NCBI GenBank assembly: GCA_047621325.1
Contig: JBLHLT010000010.1
Span: 1 to 64,000, forward strand
Origin: Bermanella sp047621325
Lineage (GTDB): Bacteria > Pseudomonadota > Gammaproteobacteria > Pseudomonadales > Oceanobacteraceae
DNA: 64,000 bases
Direction: 5' to 3'
Within the stretch, counting starts at the first letter, position 1. Each line of letters opens with the position of its first letter. Positions 33,278-42,758 of the stretch are shown piece after piece. A program made the translations under genes and the position numbers. The notes beneath the pieces were generated by a model, which was not told where the DNA came from, did no database searches, and worked only from the letters and a program-made list of their open reading frames with translations.

Positions 33278-34770
33278 CAGGCTTTGCCAGCTGTTATTTT
33301 TTTAGCCACTTGAAATTTGGGTTCGAAGTGTAAAATACCATCATCAATGGTTTCTTTTAATAACGTATTTTTATCCACTTCATATTTATTTAAAACGCGC
33401 CAAGGATGGTGTTGACCTTGGCGCGGTAATACCTCTTTTGCTCGCATGACATAACCCGAATTCATTTCACCCATAACGGTTTCACTCAATGGCTTTTCAG
33501 TTATGTTGTAGGGTTTTGCCACTTTGTAGTTATGTTCATCCATATAATTAAATAAACGGCATAAATAACGGGCAGATAAATCCGCTTTTAGTGTCCATGG
33601 CGCATTTGTGTATCCAAATACCCACGCTATGTTTGGAATGTTTTCAGCTAACACCCCTTTGTAGGTCATATGCTGGCTAAGTTGCAGGGGGCTATCGTCA
33701 AAACTTAAAGACATGCCGCCCAGTACTTGTAAATTTAATCCGGTTGCACTGACGATAATGTCAGCATCAAGGTGTTTGCCCGAGCTAAGTTGAATGCCGT
33801 TTTCAGTGAAGCGATCAATCGTGTCAGTTTCGACGCTGGCTTTGCCTGAATTTATCGCAGCAAATAAATCGCCATCGGGCACGGCGCATAAACGCTGATC
33901 CCATGGTTGATAGTAAGGCGTAAAATGCGACATATCAAAATCAGCGATTAGCTGCCCTTTTACTGTTCTTAATAATAAGCGCCTAACCAGCCTAGGCCAG
34001 CGTTTGGCTACTTTAAACATGGTGCGTTGCAAAAATATATTACGTTTACGTGCGATAGAAAAAACCCAGCGCTTTGGCAGAAACGTATTTAAAAAATTTG
34101 AAACGCCATCTAAAGATGGCACAGAAAATATATAAGAAGGGGAGCGCTGTAGCATGGTCACATGCTCTGCCTCATCAGTCATGGCTGGCACAATCGTCAC
34201 AGCAGTGGCACCGCTGCCAATAACCACGATTTTTTTATCAGTGTAGTCTAGGTTATCTGGCCATTTTTGTGGGTGAATAAACTGACCTGTAAAACTTTTT
34301 TGGTGTTTGAATTCAGGCTGATAACCTTGGTCATAATTGTAATAGCCAGTACACGGTATTAAAAAATCACACGTATAATGTGTGTGCTCCTGTGTGTTTT
34401 CATTTATGGCTTCAACTTGCCAGTATTGGTTTTGGCTATCCCAGTTAGCATGCACAATTTTTAATGAAAAATGGACTTTGCCTTCTACTTCAAATTCTTG
34501 CGCGGTTTGAGTTATGTATTGTCTGATGGATGAACCATCGGCCAATACACTTAAACCATCCCATGGGCGAAAGTCATAACCAAAGCTGGCCATGTCACTG
34601 TCTGAACGAATACCGGGGTAGCGAAATAAATCCCATGTGCCGCCAATGGCTTGGCGGCGTTCTAAAATAGCAAACGATTTATCAGGGCATTGCTGTTTAA
34701 GGTGGCACGCCATGCCAATACCAGACAAGCCCGCGCCAATAATTAGAACATCAAAATGAATAGCGGCCAT
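33274..34770 (-). CDS. almA: AlmA-like flavin-containing monooxygenase
   Basis: A 498-residue FAD/NADPH monooxygenase. The FAD motif is GAGLSG (12-17), then ERRQAIGGTWDLFRYPG and RSDSDMASFGYDF. The Baeyer-Villiger/FMO fingerprint F-x-G-x3-H-x3-W-P is exact at 160-171 (FTGQFIHPQKWP), and the NADPH motif IGSGATAV follows. The overall sequence, including CTGYYNYDQGY and HFTPYYQPWDQRLC, strongly resembles AlmA, linked to long-chain alkane oxidation in Acinetobacter and Alcanivorax. The start at 34770 has AAGG upstream; an in-frame ATG at 34827 would add 19 unlikely residues. Its 3' end overlaps E2 by 4 bases on the opposite strand. Confidence 0.85.
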   Translation of the reverse strand: MAAIHFDVLIIGAGLSGIGMACHLKQQCPDKSFAILERRQAIGGTWDLFRYPGIRSDSDMASFGYDFRPWDGLSVLADGSSIRQYITQTAQEFEVEGKVHFSLKIVHANWDSQNQYWQVEAINENTQEHTHYTCDFLIPCTGYYNYDQGYQPEFKHQKSFTGQFIHPQKWPDNLDYTDKKIVVIGSGATAVTIVPAMTDEAEHVTMLQRSPSYIFSVPSLDGVSNFLNTFLPKRWVFSIARKRNIFLQRTMFKVAKRWPRLVRRLLLRTVKGQLIADFDMSHFTPYYQPWDQRLCAVPDGDLFAAINSGKASVETDTIDRFTENGIQLSSGKHLDADIIVSATGLNLQVLGGMSLSFDDSPLQLSQHMTYKGVLAENIPNIAWVFGYTNAPWTLKADLSARYLCRLFNYMDEHNYKVAKPYNITEKPLSETVMGEMNSGYVMRAKEVLPRQGQHHPWRVLNKYEVDKNTLLKETIDDGILHFEPKFQVAKKITAGKAC

Positions 34771-34863
34771 GCTGTTGCCTTTATTGTTTATGGGTATATT
34801 TACCAACATAAAGCAGGCTAGTAGCAATGTCTATGGCACATTAAGACAGGGCTGGTTCCAAGG

Positions 34864-35679
34864 TTATCGTATCTCTTCTGGCTTTAATCCTGCTTTACGC
34901 TTCGCTTTATATTCTAAATAGGATGTCACATAAGTATTACCCAAATACCCATCTAAATAATTTAAAAAACCTGAATAATTACCTTTGAATTTTGCGTGAT
35001 GAAAATCATGATAAACAGGGCCGTGGTAAATAATCAATAACTTGGCTGGGTTCCACGGAAGGTCATATCCCATGTGGCCATCAGCGGCTTCAAATTGACG
35101 AATCACTACCCAAATCCACACCACATATAAATGGCTGCTTAATAAAATGGGGCCAATCAAAATCAAACTCGATGTACACGCAAACTCAAACCAATGCATG
35201 TAATTACCGTTGATGGCGCAAGTGTTTCTGATTTTGTGATGCACGCTATGCACATGTTTGAGTAACCACTTATTTTCATGAAACGATCGGTGCATCCAAT
35301 AGTATAAAAAATCATCGAGTAAAATAAAAAACAAAATTTGTAAGGCAATAATCCAAGCGCTGGGCATTTCACCTAAGTGAATTCCGGTCTGCTTGATTAA
35401 AGGCCAAGCTAAAACCAGCGTAATAAACACTACCGTGGTGTTTTTTACACTGTGGTAAATAGAGGGCCAAAAGGTGCCTTTTACATCAATGGGTTTGGCT
35501 TGAATGCGATAGGGTTTTAGGCATTTTGGTTCTAGATAGGCAAGTAGTGTCCAAGGCAGCGCAAATGCCATGAAGGCAATAAAACTGATGGCAAGTGTCG
35601 CCGCTGGGAATTGCCAAAACCAAGGGTCGGTAAAGACGGTTGCGTAATCGTGAATGATCGCATCAATAAAGTTTGGCAT
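34864..35679 (-). CDS. Fatty acid hydroxylase / sterol desaturase superfamily membrane protein
   Basis: A 271-residue integral membrane di-iron enzyme. Hydrophobic helices are at about 20-50, 75-95 and 105-130. The histidine clusters of the family are present: HRSFH, HVHSVHH and HDFHH, the eight-His metal site. Product chemistry (hydroxylation or desaturation of a lipid or alkane-derived chain) is not defined by sequence. It lies upstream of the almA-like gene on the same strand with about 93 bases between, so the two may form one oxidation unit. Confidence 0.85.
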   Translation of the reverse strand: MPNFIDAIIHDYATVFTDPWFWQFPAATLAISFIAFMAFALPWTLLAYLEPKCLKPYRIQAKPIDVKGTFWPSIYHSVKNTTVVFITLVLAWPLIKQTGIHLGEMPSAWIIALQILFFILLDDFLYYWMHRSFHENKWLLKHVHSVHHKIRNTCAINGNYMHWFEFACTSSLILIGPILLSSHLYVVWIWVVIRQFEAADGHMGYDLPWNPAKLLIIYHGPVYHDFHHAKFKGNYSGFLNYLDGYLGNTYVTSYLEYKAKRKAGLKPEEIR

Positions 35680-36045
35680 AGCACACTCTTATTATTTTTT
35701 AATCAATATACCGTTGATACTTGGTATTAAAAGGGTATTTAAGGACAGCCGAGGGGCATATTTGGTCACGTTAATGGTTGGAAAACACAATCGCATACCT
35801 TAGAATGGCCACTTGCTCACGGGGTGCCGCTTGAAGAAGTAGCTGAGATTTTACCCGTTGAACCTGATCCGACTAGCATCGGCGTAGGAATGAGCGTGAA
35901 ACATCTTTATTCTATGGCCCTATTTTTATTGGGTTATGTGGCGATGTATCACATCTTATCGACGGATATCTTATTTAATATAAGAGTGAGTCGATTTCCC
36001 GCACGTCTTTGTTAGTGGTGACTTTATTCATAATAAGGACCCACT
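35680..36045. other. 5' region of the thiamin operon
   Basis: About 365 bases containing the TPP riboswitch (35815-35894) and then about 150 bases of leader before the thiC ribosome site (AATAAGGACC). A small hairpin (CTTAT / ATAAG near 35970-35985) may belong to the expression platform. The 5' part also holds the promoter side of the divergent hydroxylase gene. Confidence 0.7.
35815..35894 (+). promoter_or_regulatory. TPP riboswitch (THI element)
   Basis: The core is plain: GGGGTGCC at 35821-35828, the pyrimidine sensor GCTGAGAT at 35843-35850, ACCCGTTGAACCTGATCC in 35853-35870, then CTAGCATCGGCGTAGGAA. P1 is closed by GCTCA (35815-35819) with TGAGC (35890-35894). Binding of thiamin diphosphate should shut down the thiC operon that follows. 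Confidence 0.95.
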
Positions 36046-37938
36046 ATGCAAAATTCAGAAAACACCATTCAAACATCGCAACTTGCTGATGTTAACCCAC
36101 ACCTAATTACTCGTGAACCATTACCGGGTAGTGAAAAAATCTATATTCAAAGCCCAAACCATCCTGATGTGCGTGTGCCTATGCGTAAGATTAATCTAAC
36201 CGATGGCACACATATTAATGTTTACGATACATCAGGCCCGTATACCGATGTCAACGCAGAAGTAGATGTGCACAAAGGCATAACTTCAGCAGTACGCGCA
36301 AAGTGGGTGTTAGATCGTGATGACTCAGAACGTTATGACGGCCGCGATACCAAACCCGAAGACAACGGCATAGACGACGAAACCAAAGCGTTTCAGTTTT
36401 ATAACCCGCACCTGCAACGCCAGCCGCGCCGTGCAAAACCGGGTAAAAACGTGAGCCAATTACATTACGCACGCCAAGGCATTATCACACCAGAAATGGA
36501 ATACGTGGCCATGCGTGAAAACCAACTGCGCGAGGCGCTAGAAAACGAATTTACCACACCCGAACGTGAAGCCCGCCTTAAAGGCAATCACATGGGGGCG
36601 AGCATTCCGCAAACCATTACGGGCGAATTTGTGCGTGACGAAATTGCCCGTGGCCGCGCGATTATTCCAGCGAATATCAATCACCCAGAATTAGAACCTA
36701 TGATTATCGGTCGTAATTTTCTGGTGAAAGTGAATTCCAATATCGGTAACAGTGCATTAACGTCATCAATCGAAGAAGAAGTTGAAAAACTAGTTTGGTC
36801 TACGCGCTGGGGCGGTGACACGGTAATGGATCTATCAACCGGTAAGCACATTCACAGCACCCGTGATTATATTATCCGTAACTCACCCGTGCCCATTGGT
36901 ACCGTGCCTTTGTATCAAGCGTTAGAAAAAGTAAATGGTGTGGCCGAAGATTTAACATGGGAAGTCTTCCGCGATACGTTAATCGAACAAGCGGAGCAAG
37001 GGGTCGATTACTTTACCATTCACGCGGGGGTTCGTTTAGCACACGTGCCGTTAACCGCAGATCGTGTAACGGGCATTGTAAGCCGTGGTGGTTCGATCAT
37101 GGCTAAGTGGTGTATTGCGCACCATGAAGAAAGTTTTTTATATACTCACTTTGAAGATATCTGCGAAATCATGAAAGCCTACGATGTGAGCTTCTCATTA
37201 GGGGATGGCTTGCGTCCGGGTTCACAAGCCGATGCAAACGATGCAGCACAATTTGCAGAACTTGAAACCTTAGGTGAGCTGACACAAGTCGCTTGGAAAC
37301 ACGATGTACAGGTGATGATTGAAGGCCCAGGTCACGTGCCAATGCACATGATTCAAGCCAACATGGATAAACAACTTGAGTGCTGCGACGAAGCGCCGTT
37401 TTATACGCTTGGCCCATTAACTACTGATATTGCACCAGGTTATGACCACATCACATCCGGCATTGGTGCGGCTATGATCGGCTGGTTTGGTTGTGCCATG
37501 TTGTGTTATGTGACGCCAAAAGAACATTTAGGTTTACCCAACCGTGACGATGTAAAGGTAGGCATCATCACTTACAAACTTGCAGCACACGCCGCTGATC
37601 TTGCTAAGGGACATCCGGGTGCGCGTTACCGTGATGACATGATGTCAAAAGCACGTTTTGAATTCCGTTGGGAAGATCAATTTAATCTTGGCCTAGACCC
37701 AGACACCGCTCGTGCCTATCACGATGAAACTCTGCCAAAAGACAGCGCAAAAGTTGCGCACTTTTGTTCAATGTGTGGCCCTAAATTTTGTTCAATGAAA
37801 ATTTCGCAAGAAGTGCGCGATTATTCAAAAGATGAAATTGTCAAAGCTATGAAAAATAAAAGCGCAGAGTTTAAAGCACTGGGCAGCGAAGTGTATGTGC
37901 CAGTCAGCGCTAAAAAAAGCAGTGAACAGCCTGCATGA
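36046..37938 (+). CDS. thiC: Phosphomethylpyrimidine synthase
   Basis: A 630-residue radical-SAM enzyme that converts aminoimidazole ribotide to HMP phosphate. The C-terminal 4Fe-4S motif is C574-x2-C577-x4-C582 (CSMCGPKFC), the unusual C-terminal cluster of ThiC. Other signature stretches are SRGGSIMAKWC and EGPGHVPMHMIQANM. Length is that of the long proteobacterial form with the N-terminal domain. It is first in the operon, behind a TPP riboswitch, and its end overlaps thiO by 4 bases (ATGA). Confidence 0.98.
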   Translation: MQNSENTIQTSQLADVNPHLITREPLPGSEKIYIQSPNHPDVRVPMRKINLTDGTHINVYDTSGPYTDVNAEVDVHKGITSAVRAKWVLDRDDSERYDGRDTKPEDNGIDDETKAFQFYNPHLQRQPRRAKPGKNVSQLHYARQGIITPEMEYVAMRENQLREALENEFTTPEREARLKGNHMGASIPQTITGEFVRDEIARGRAIIPANINHPELEPMIIGRNFLVKVNSNIGNSALTSSIEEEVEKLVWSTRWGGDTVMDLSTGKHIHSTRDYIIRNSPVPIGTVPLYQALEKVNGVAEDLTWEVFRDTLIEQAEQGVDYFTIHAGVRLAHVPLTADRVTGIVSRGGSIMAKWCIAHHEESFLYTHFEDICEIMKAYDVSFSLGDGLRPGSQADANDAAQFAELETLGELTQVAWKHDVQVMIEGPGHVPMHMIQANMDKQLECCDEAPFYTLGPLTTDIAPGYDHITSGIGAAMIGWFGCAMLCYVTPKEHLGLPNRDDVKVGIITYKLAAHAADLAKGHPGARYRDDMMSKARFEFRWEDQFNLGLDPDTARAYHDETLPKDSAKVAHFCSMCGPKFCSMKISQEVRDYSKDEIVKAMKNKSAEFKALGSEVYVPVSAKKSSEQPA

Positions 37939-38966
37939 AAATCGCAGTAGTGGGTGCCGGTATTTGCGGCAGTGTTGTGGCGTATGAGTGCATAAAACGC
38001 AATTTAAACGTGACGATTTTTGAGCAAGATACTAATAAACAGTCTTGCTCGTACACTGCGGCTGGCATGCTGGCACCCATGGCCGAGTTAGAAAGCGCAA
38101 ACGCCAATGTTTATCAATTGGGTTTGCGCAGTCTAGTTTTGTGGCCTGTGATCGTAGATGAACTCGCTCAATTAAATCATTCGGTTTTTTATCGAGATAA
38201 CGGCACACTGGTATTGGCTCACACTCAAGATGCTGGCAGCTTAGCGCAGTTTCATAGTACGCTAAAACGGAAGCTGGATAATTTTGATGAATGTGTTGCG
38301 CCAATTGACCCGCGTTTAATTGAGCCAGAATTACATCGTTTTCATAATGCATTGCACTTAAAGCAAGAAGCACAAGTTGATAGTCATCAAGTGCTAACGG
38401 CACTGCATGCGGTGATTCGTGCACAGGGCGCATTTAATTATTCCCATGTGCACACTATTGCGTGTCATAACGTAAACGGTGAAGCCTTTGATTGGGTGTT
38501 TGATTGCCGTGGCTTAGCGGCAAAAGAAAAAATGAATTTATATGGTGTTCGTGGTGAGCGTATTTTATTACACGCACCGGACGTCAATTTACAACATATG
38601 ATTCGAGTCATGCACCCTAAATATAAATTGTACATTGTGCCCCGTGAAAACCATCACTTTATCATTGGTGCCACCGAAATCGAAAGCGCCGATGATAGCC
38701 CAATGAGCGTGCGCTCGGCATTAGAATTATTGTCAGCGGCGTACAGTGTGCATAAAGGGTTTGCTGAAGCGCGTATTATCAGCATGAATACGGGCGTTCG
38801 CCCAACCCGTTTAGATCACCAACCGATAGTCGATGTTGAAGACGGATTAACCCGTATAAATGGGTTATACCGCCACGGTTATTTGCTCAGTCCAGCGGTG
38901 GTGGAGCAAGCATTAACGGCTGATTTATTTAAGAAAAAATTACAACAAGCCTCAATGGCTAAGTGA
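37935..38966 (+). CDS. thiO: Glycine oxidase-type FAD oxidoreductase
   Basis: A 343-residue DAO-family flavoprotein supplying dehydroglycine for the thiazole ring. The FAD motif is VVGAGICGSVVAYE (4-17) followed by E-type contact IFEQD. The C-terminal segment GVRPTRLDHQPIVD...NGLYRHGYLLSP is typical of ThiO. Use of ThiO rather than ThiH implies aerobic thiazole synthesis. It is coupled to thiC by a 4-base overlap and followed by thiS after 10 bases. Confidence 0.9.
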   Translation: MKIAVVGAGICGSVVAYECIKRNLNVTIFEQDTNKQSCSYTAAGMLAPMAELESANANVYQLGLRSLVLWPVIVDELAQLNHSVFYRDNGTLVLAHTQDAGSLAQFHSTLKRKLDNFDECVAPIDPRLIEPELHRFHNALHLKQEAQVDSHQVLTALHAVIRAQGAFNYSHVHTIACHNVNGEAFDWVFDCRGLAAKEKMNLYGVRGERILLHAPDVNLQHMIRVMHPKYKLYIVPRENHHFIIGATEIESADDSPMSVRSALELLSAAYSVHKGFAEARIISMNTGVRPTRLDHQPIVDVEDGLTRINGLYRHGYLLSPAVVEQALTADLFKKKLQQASMAK

Positions 38967-38976
38967 GGATTTCGTT

Positions 38977-39189
38977 ATGAACATTCGTTACAACGGTGAG
39001 CAGGTTGAGTTTAATGAATCCATCAGTTTGCTGACGTTTTTACAAAATCGGTTTGACGACTGGGAAACGATGATCGCCCGAAGTGTTGTGGCCGTGAATC
39101 AGCAGTTAGTGCCAAGGCAAGAATACGATTCGTATTGGTTGCAGGCAAACGATGACATAGAATTATTAACCGCAGTGGTAGGTGGCTAA
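38977..39189 (+). CDS. thiS: Sulfur carrier protein ThiS
   Basis: A 70-residue ubiquitin-like sulfur carrier. It ends in the required Gly-Gly (TAVVGG), where the thiocarboxylate forms. The beta-grasp pattern (MNIRYNGEQVEFNES, then VVAVNQQLVPRQEYDSYWL) is clear. The stop codon abuts the thiG ATG. The ThiF adenylating partner is not in the window. Confidence 0.93.
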   Translation: MNIRYNGEQVEFNESISLLTFLQNRFDDWETMIARSVVAVNQQLVPRQEYDSYWLQANDDIELLTAVVGG

Positions 39190-40023
39190 ATGAATACATT
39201 AGATAATGTGCCTACCCAAACAGACACGTTTAAAATAGGTGGTAAAGCCCTTGATAGCCGATTATTAATCGGCACCGCCATGTACGATTCCCCTAGCATC
39301 ATGCAGGCCAGTATTACGCAGTCGGCCTCTCAAATTATGACGGTGTCATTACGCAGGCAACTGGCGACAAACGAAGCGCAAGATAATTCTGTATTTTGGC
39401 AGTTCATACAAAACTTTACTCAAGACAATCGATTTTTATTACCCAATACCGCGGGTTGTTTTAGCGCCAAAGAAGCTATTGTCACCGCACAAATGGCGCG
39501 AGAATTATTTAAAACCAATTGGGTAAAACTTGAGGTGATTGGTGATGATTACACTTTGCAGCCCGACCCATTCCAATTAGTTGAAGCCGCGCAAGAATTA
39601 ATCAACCAAGGTTTTGAAGTATTCCCATACTGTACTGATGATTTAATTCTATGTGAAAAACTTTTAGAAGTGGGCTGTAATATTTTAATGCCATGGGGCG
39701 CGCCCATAGGTACGGGTAAAGGGTTAATGAATCCTTATGCGCTAACTTTACTGCGCAATCGCTTTCCGCACATCCCCATGATCATAGACGCAGGTATGGG
39801 TAAACCCAGTCATGCAGCACAAGCCATGGAGATGGGCTTTGATGGCGTACTATTAAATACCGCCATCGCAAAAGCACAAGACAGTGCGAGCATGGCCAAA
39901 GCGTTTAAGTTAGCAGTAGAGGCTGGACGTTTAGCTTATAAAGCAGGGTGTATGCAAGAGCAACAAAAAGCGGTGGCCAGTACCCCCGTGGTGGGCATGC
40001 CATTTTGGCATCATGAAAACTAA
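39190..40023 (+). CDS. thiG: Thiazole synthase
   Basis: A 277-residue TIM-barrel enzyme forming the thiazole phosphate from deoxyxylulose phosphate, dehydroglycine and ThiS thiocarboxylate. The Schiff-base lysine is K113 in WVKLEVIGD. NTAGCFSAKEA, MPWGAPIGTGKGL and IIDAGMGKPSHAAQAMEMG are signature stretches. There is a longer N-terminus than in many ThiG (about 255 residues). The ATG directly follows the thiS stop codon. Confidence 0.97.
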   Translation: MNTLDNVPTQTDTFKIGGKALDSRLLIGTAMYDSPSIMQASITQSASQIMTVSLRRQLATNEAQDNSVFWQFIQNFTQDNRFLLPNTAGCFSAKEAIVTAQMARELFKTNWVKLEVIGDDYTLQPDPFQLVEAAQELINQGFEVFPYCTDDLILCEKLLEVGCNILMPWGAPIGTGKGLMNPYALTLLRNRFPHIPMIIDAGMGKPSHAAQAMEMGFDGVLLNTAIAKAQDSASMAKAFKLAVEAGRLAYKAGCMQEQQKAVASTPVVGMPFWHHEN

Positions 40024-40044
40024 ACATATTTAAGAATAATTTAA

Positions 40045-41538
40045 ATGCCTCACATGTTTGCAGTCGAAAAAAAATCAGCAGTGTTATCGGTATCGGCCCA
40101 TGACCCGTTAGGCATGGCCGGCGTCGCCATAGATCAACGGGCGTTGGCTTCACTAAATGTGCACTGCGCCAGTTGCATTACGGCTAATACAGCACAAAAC
40201 CAAACAGATTTTTTCAGTTTAAACCCAGTTGATTTAACGGTGTTTGTAAGCCAGCTTGATGCGCTTTACCAGCAAGACATTTTTAGTGTGATTAAAGTAG
40301 GTTTAATCAGTGACCTAGAACAAGCCAAAGCGTTAGTTAATCACCCAATCTTTACTCATAAAACAATTGTGCTCGACCCAGTTCTGGGCGCCAGCAGTGA
40401 TAAAAGTCAATACAGTGAAACGCGTTTAGCCGCGTTAAAATATTTAATGGCTTATGTGCAAGTATTAACCCCCAATGTGAATGAAGCACAGGTTCTAATA
40501 TCTCTATTAGATGACACCTTCATTCAAACCAATAATGCATTATTACTGGCACAAATGTTAAATACACGCACTGGCTGCGCGGTAGTATTAAAAGGCGGCC
40601 ATGGTGCGCACAAAGCACAAGACGTGTATTGCGATAACGAACGACATTTTTATTTAGAGCATGCTGAATACTCCCACGATTTAAATCGGGGGACAGGCTG
40701 CGCAATGGCATCGCTTATTGCAGGTGCTATTGCATTAGGGCATTCAATGGCGGATGCGGTGGTGATTGCAAAAATGCAAATGGATGCCGGTTGGCAAACC
40801 CCGTTTAGTATTGATGATCACACAGGCAGTTTAGGCTTTGTGAAATTTAACCAATCAGATGCATCGCAATTCAATAATTCGCAACTGCCCAGTGTGTATA
40901 TGAGTGATGAACAAAAAAATCTTAAATTCTTACCCTGCGGTAGTGAGTTGGGATTATATCCCATAGTTGATCGGGCTTCATGGTTAGAACGATTATTGCC
41001 ATTAGGCGTAAAAGTGATTCAGCTACGAGTAAAAGATTTAAGCGGTGATGATTTAATCAAAGAAATTAAGCAATGTGTAAAACTGGCCAACCAATACGAT
41101 TGCCAGTTATACATAAACGACTATTGGCAATTAGCTATTGAATGCGGTGCGTATGGTGCTCACCTAGGCCAAGAAGACATCGACGATGCGGATTTGTCGG
41201 CCATTGCCAACGCAGGTTTGCGTTTAGGTTTGAGCAGCCATTGTTTTTATGAAGTGGCCCGCGCCAAAACCATCAAACCCTCTTATATTGCCTTTGGCCC
41301 AGTGTACGCAACCCAAACCAAAGACATGCCTTGGGTGCCGCAAGGGGAAACCGGTTTGCCGTATTGGCGTGCCCAATTAGCGGGTTTTCCGCTAGTGGCC
41401 ATTGGCGGTATTCACGGCGACCGCTTTGAAAAAGTAAAAGCTAAGGGAGTTCATTCTATTGCAATGATCAGCGCAATTACTCAAGTAGAACACCCAGAGC
41501 AAGTATGCGCTGATTTAATTGCTCGCTGGGATTCCTAG
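40045..41538 (+). CDS. thiDE: Bifunctional HMP(-P) kinase / thiamin-phosphate synthase (ThiD-ThiE fusion)
   Basis: A 497-residue fusion. Residues about 8-255 are the ThiD kinase: SAHDPLGMAGVAID at the N-terminus, LTPNVNEAQ, and the anion hole with catalytic cysteine in GTGCAMASL. Residues about 300-495 are ThiE: GLYPIVDR, VIQLRVKD, HLGQED and AIGGIHGDR. The fusion joins the last two pyrimidine phosphorylations to coupling with the thiazole. The order kinase-synthase is known in some proteobacteria. It is last in the operon. The ThiD segment diverges from E. coli in the glycine-rich start. Confidence 0.9.
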   Translation: MPHMFAVEKKSAVLSVSAHDPLGMAGVAIDQRALASLNVHCASCITANTAQNQTDFFSLNPVDLTVFVSQLDALYQQDIFSVIKVGLISDLEQAKALVNHPIFTHKTIVLDPVLGASSDKSQYSETRLAALKYLMAYVQVLTPNVNEAQVLISLLDDTFIQTNNALLLAQMLNTRTGCAVVLKGGHGAHKAQDVYCDNERHFYLEHAEYSHDLNRGTGCAMASLIAGAIALGHSMADAVVIAKMQMDAGWQTPFSIDDHTGSLGFVKFNQSDASQFNNSQLPSVYMSDEQKNLKFLPCGSELGLYPIVDRASWLERLLPLGVKVIQLRVKDLSGDDLIKEIKQCVKLANQYDCQLYINDYWQLAIECGAYGAHLGQEDIDDADLSAIANAGLRLGLSSHCFYEVARAKTIKPSYIAFGPVYATQTKDMPWVPQGETGLPYWRAQLAGFPLVAIGGIHGDRFEKVKAKGVHSIAMISAITQVEHPEQVCADLIARWDS

Positions 41539-41574
41539 TCATATCTTAAATAGAATGATATGCCCTACGCAATA

Positions 41575-42708
41575 TCACAAACAGGCCTCGTTTCTTGGTT
41601 GCGGCATGCTTTGTTCATTAAACGGCAATGCCTCATAGCAATCCTGTTTATAACCTAACAGCGATTTCGCTTCTTCTTTTACAAAGTTCCCAACGGCATC
41701 GTTAAATCCTTCATGCTGTAGATGATGCAGCGAGCTTGTGTAAATAGGTTCAAACCCTCGACTAATTTTATGTTCACCTTGTGTACCTGGGTCAAAATGC
41801 TGTAGCCCATTTTTAATGCAGTATTCGATGCCTTGGTAATAACACAGTTCAAAGTGCAGGTTAGGCACCTCGGCTACTGCACCCCAGTAGCGGCCATATA
41901 AATTTTTATCATCTTGAAAATAAAGTGCGCAACCAATGGGTTTAGATTCGTGAAATGCCATAACAATGTTTATTTGAGCGGCCATGTTATCGGCCAGTGC
42001 ATGAAAACTATCAAGGGTTAAGTAGCCTTGCATGCCGCGCATGTTATAAGTGGACTGATAGCAATGATAAAAAAACGTCCAAAGCTCATTTGTCATATCT
42101 TGTGCGTTTAGCCACTTTATGTCGATATTGTTTTGGTTAATGGATGCACGTTCTTTCAGTACGGCTTTGCGCTTACGGGATTTAAAGTGGGATAAAAAAT
42201 CATCAAAGCTGTTATAGCCATAATTAAACCAATGAAACTGTACGCTTTTGCGCTCGTGCCAGTTGTGATCTTTTAATAATGCGCGCTCTTGCTGATTGCA
42301 AAACAAAATATGGGCACCGCTTAAATTGTGTTCTTGGCAGTGTTGTTGAATGCTTTGAGTTAAACGTTCACCAGAAATAAGTCCATTGTTTGGGCTAATA
42401 ATTCTTGGCCCGCTAGCAGGTGTGAACGGGGCAGCTATAATCAATTTAGGGTAATAATTAAGGCCGTGTTGTTGGTAGGCTTCAGCCCAGGCCCAGTCAA
42501 AGACGTATTCGCCATAAGAATGCTGTTTAATAAAGCTTGGTAGCAGGCAGGATTGTTGTTCGTCGTATAAAAAATGACCTTGCCAGCCGGTTTGTTTGTT
42601 AATTGAACCGCCAGACTCCAGTGCCCGTATAAATTTTTGTTGTATAAAGGGATATGAGCCTTGCCAAAGATGCACGGGGGCTTGATCAATTGAATTTAGC
42701 CATTGCAT
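41575..42708 (-). CDS. FemAB/GNAT-like protein of the DUF482 family
   Basis: A 377-residue protein of PF04339 type (GNAT superfamily, related to FemAB peptidoglycan aminoacyltransferases). Characteristic stretches are GWQGHFLYDE near the start, FHWFNYGYNSFDDFLSHFKSRKRKAVLKER, and GRYWGAVAEVPNLHFELCYYQGIEYCI with FDPGTQGEHKISRGF late. No biochemical role is firmly known for this family. It is divergent from the HIT gene with 50 bases between and has no signal peptide. Confidence 0.82.
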   Translation of the reverse strand: MQWLNSIDQAPVHLWQGSYPFIQQKFIRALESGGSINKQTGWQGHFLYDEQQSCLLPSFIKQHSYGEYVFDWAWAEAYQQHGLNYYPKLIIAAPFTPASGPRIISPNNGLISGERLTQSIQQHCQEHNLSGAHILFCNQQERALLKDHNWHERKSVQFHWFNYGYNSFDDFLSHFKSRKRKAVLKERASINQNNIDIKWLNAQDMTNELWTFFYHCYQSTYNMRGMQGYLTLDSFHALADNMAAQINIVMAFHESKPIGCALYFQDDKNLYGRYWGAVAEVPNLHFELCYYQGIEYCIKNGLQHFDPGTQGEHKISRGFEPIYTSSLHHLQHEGFNDAVGNFVKEEAKSLLGYKQDCYEALPFNEQSMPQPRNEACL

Positions 42709-42758
42709 GTTTAAGGCCCTTATTGGTTAAATAGCCATAAGTTTTAAGGAGCAACATT

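Noticed and set aside
35824..36015. Open frame of 63 codons upstream of thiC
   Set aside because: It runs through the TPP riboswitch aptamer, which fully explains the sequence.
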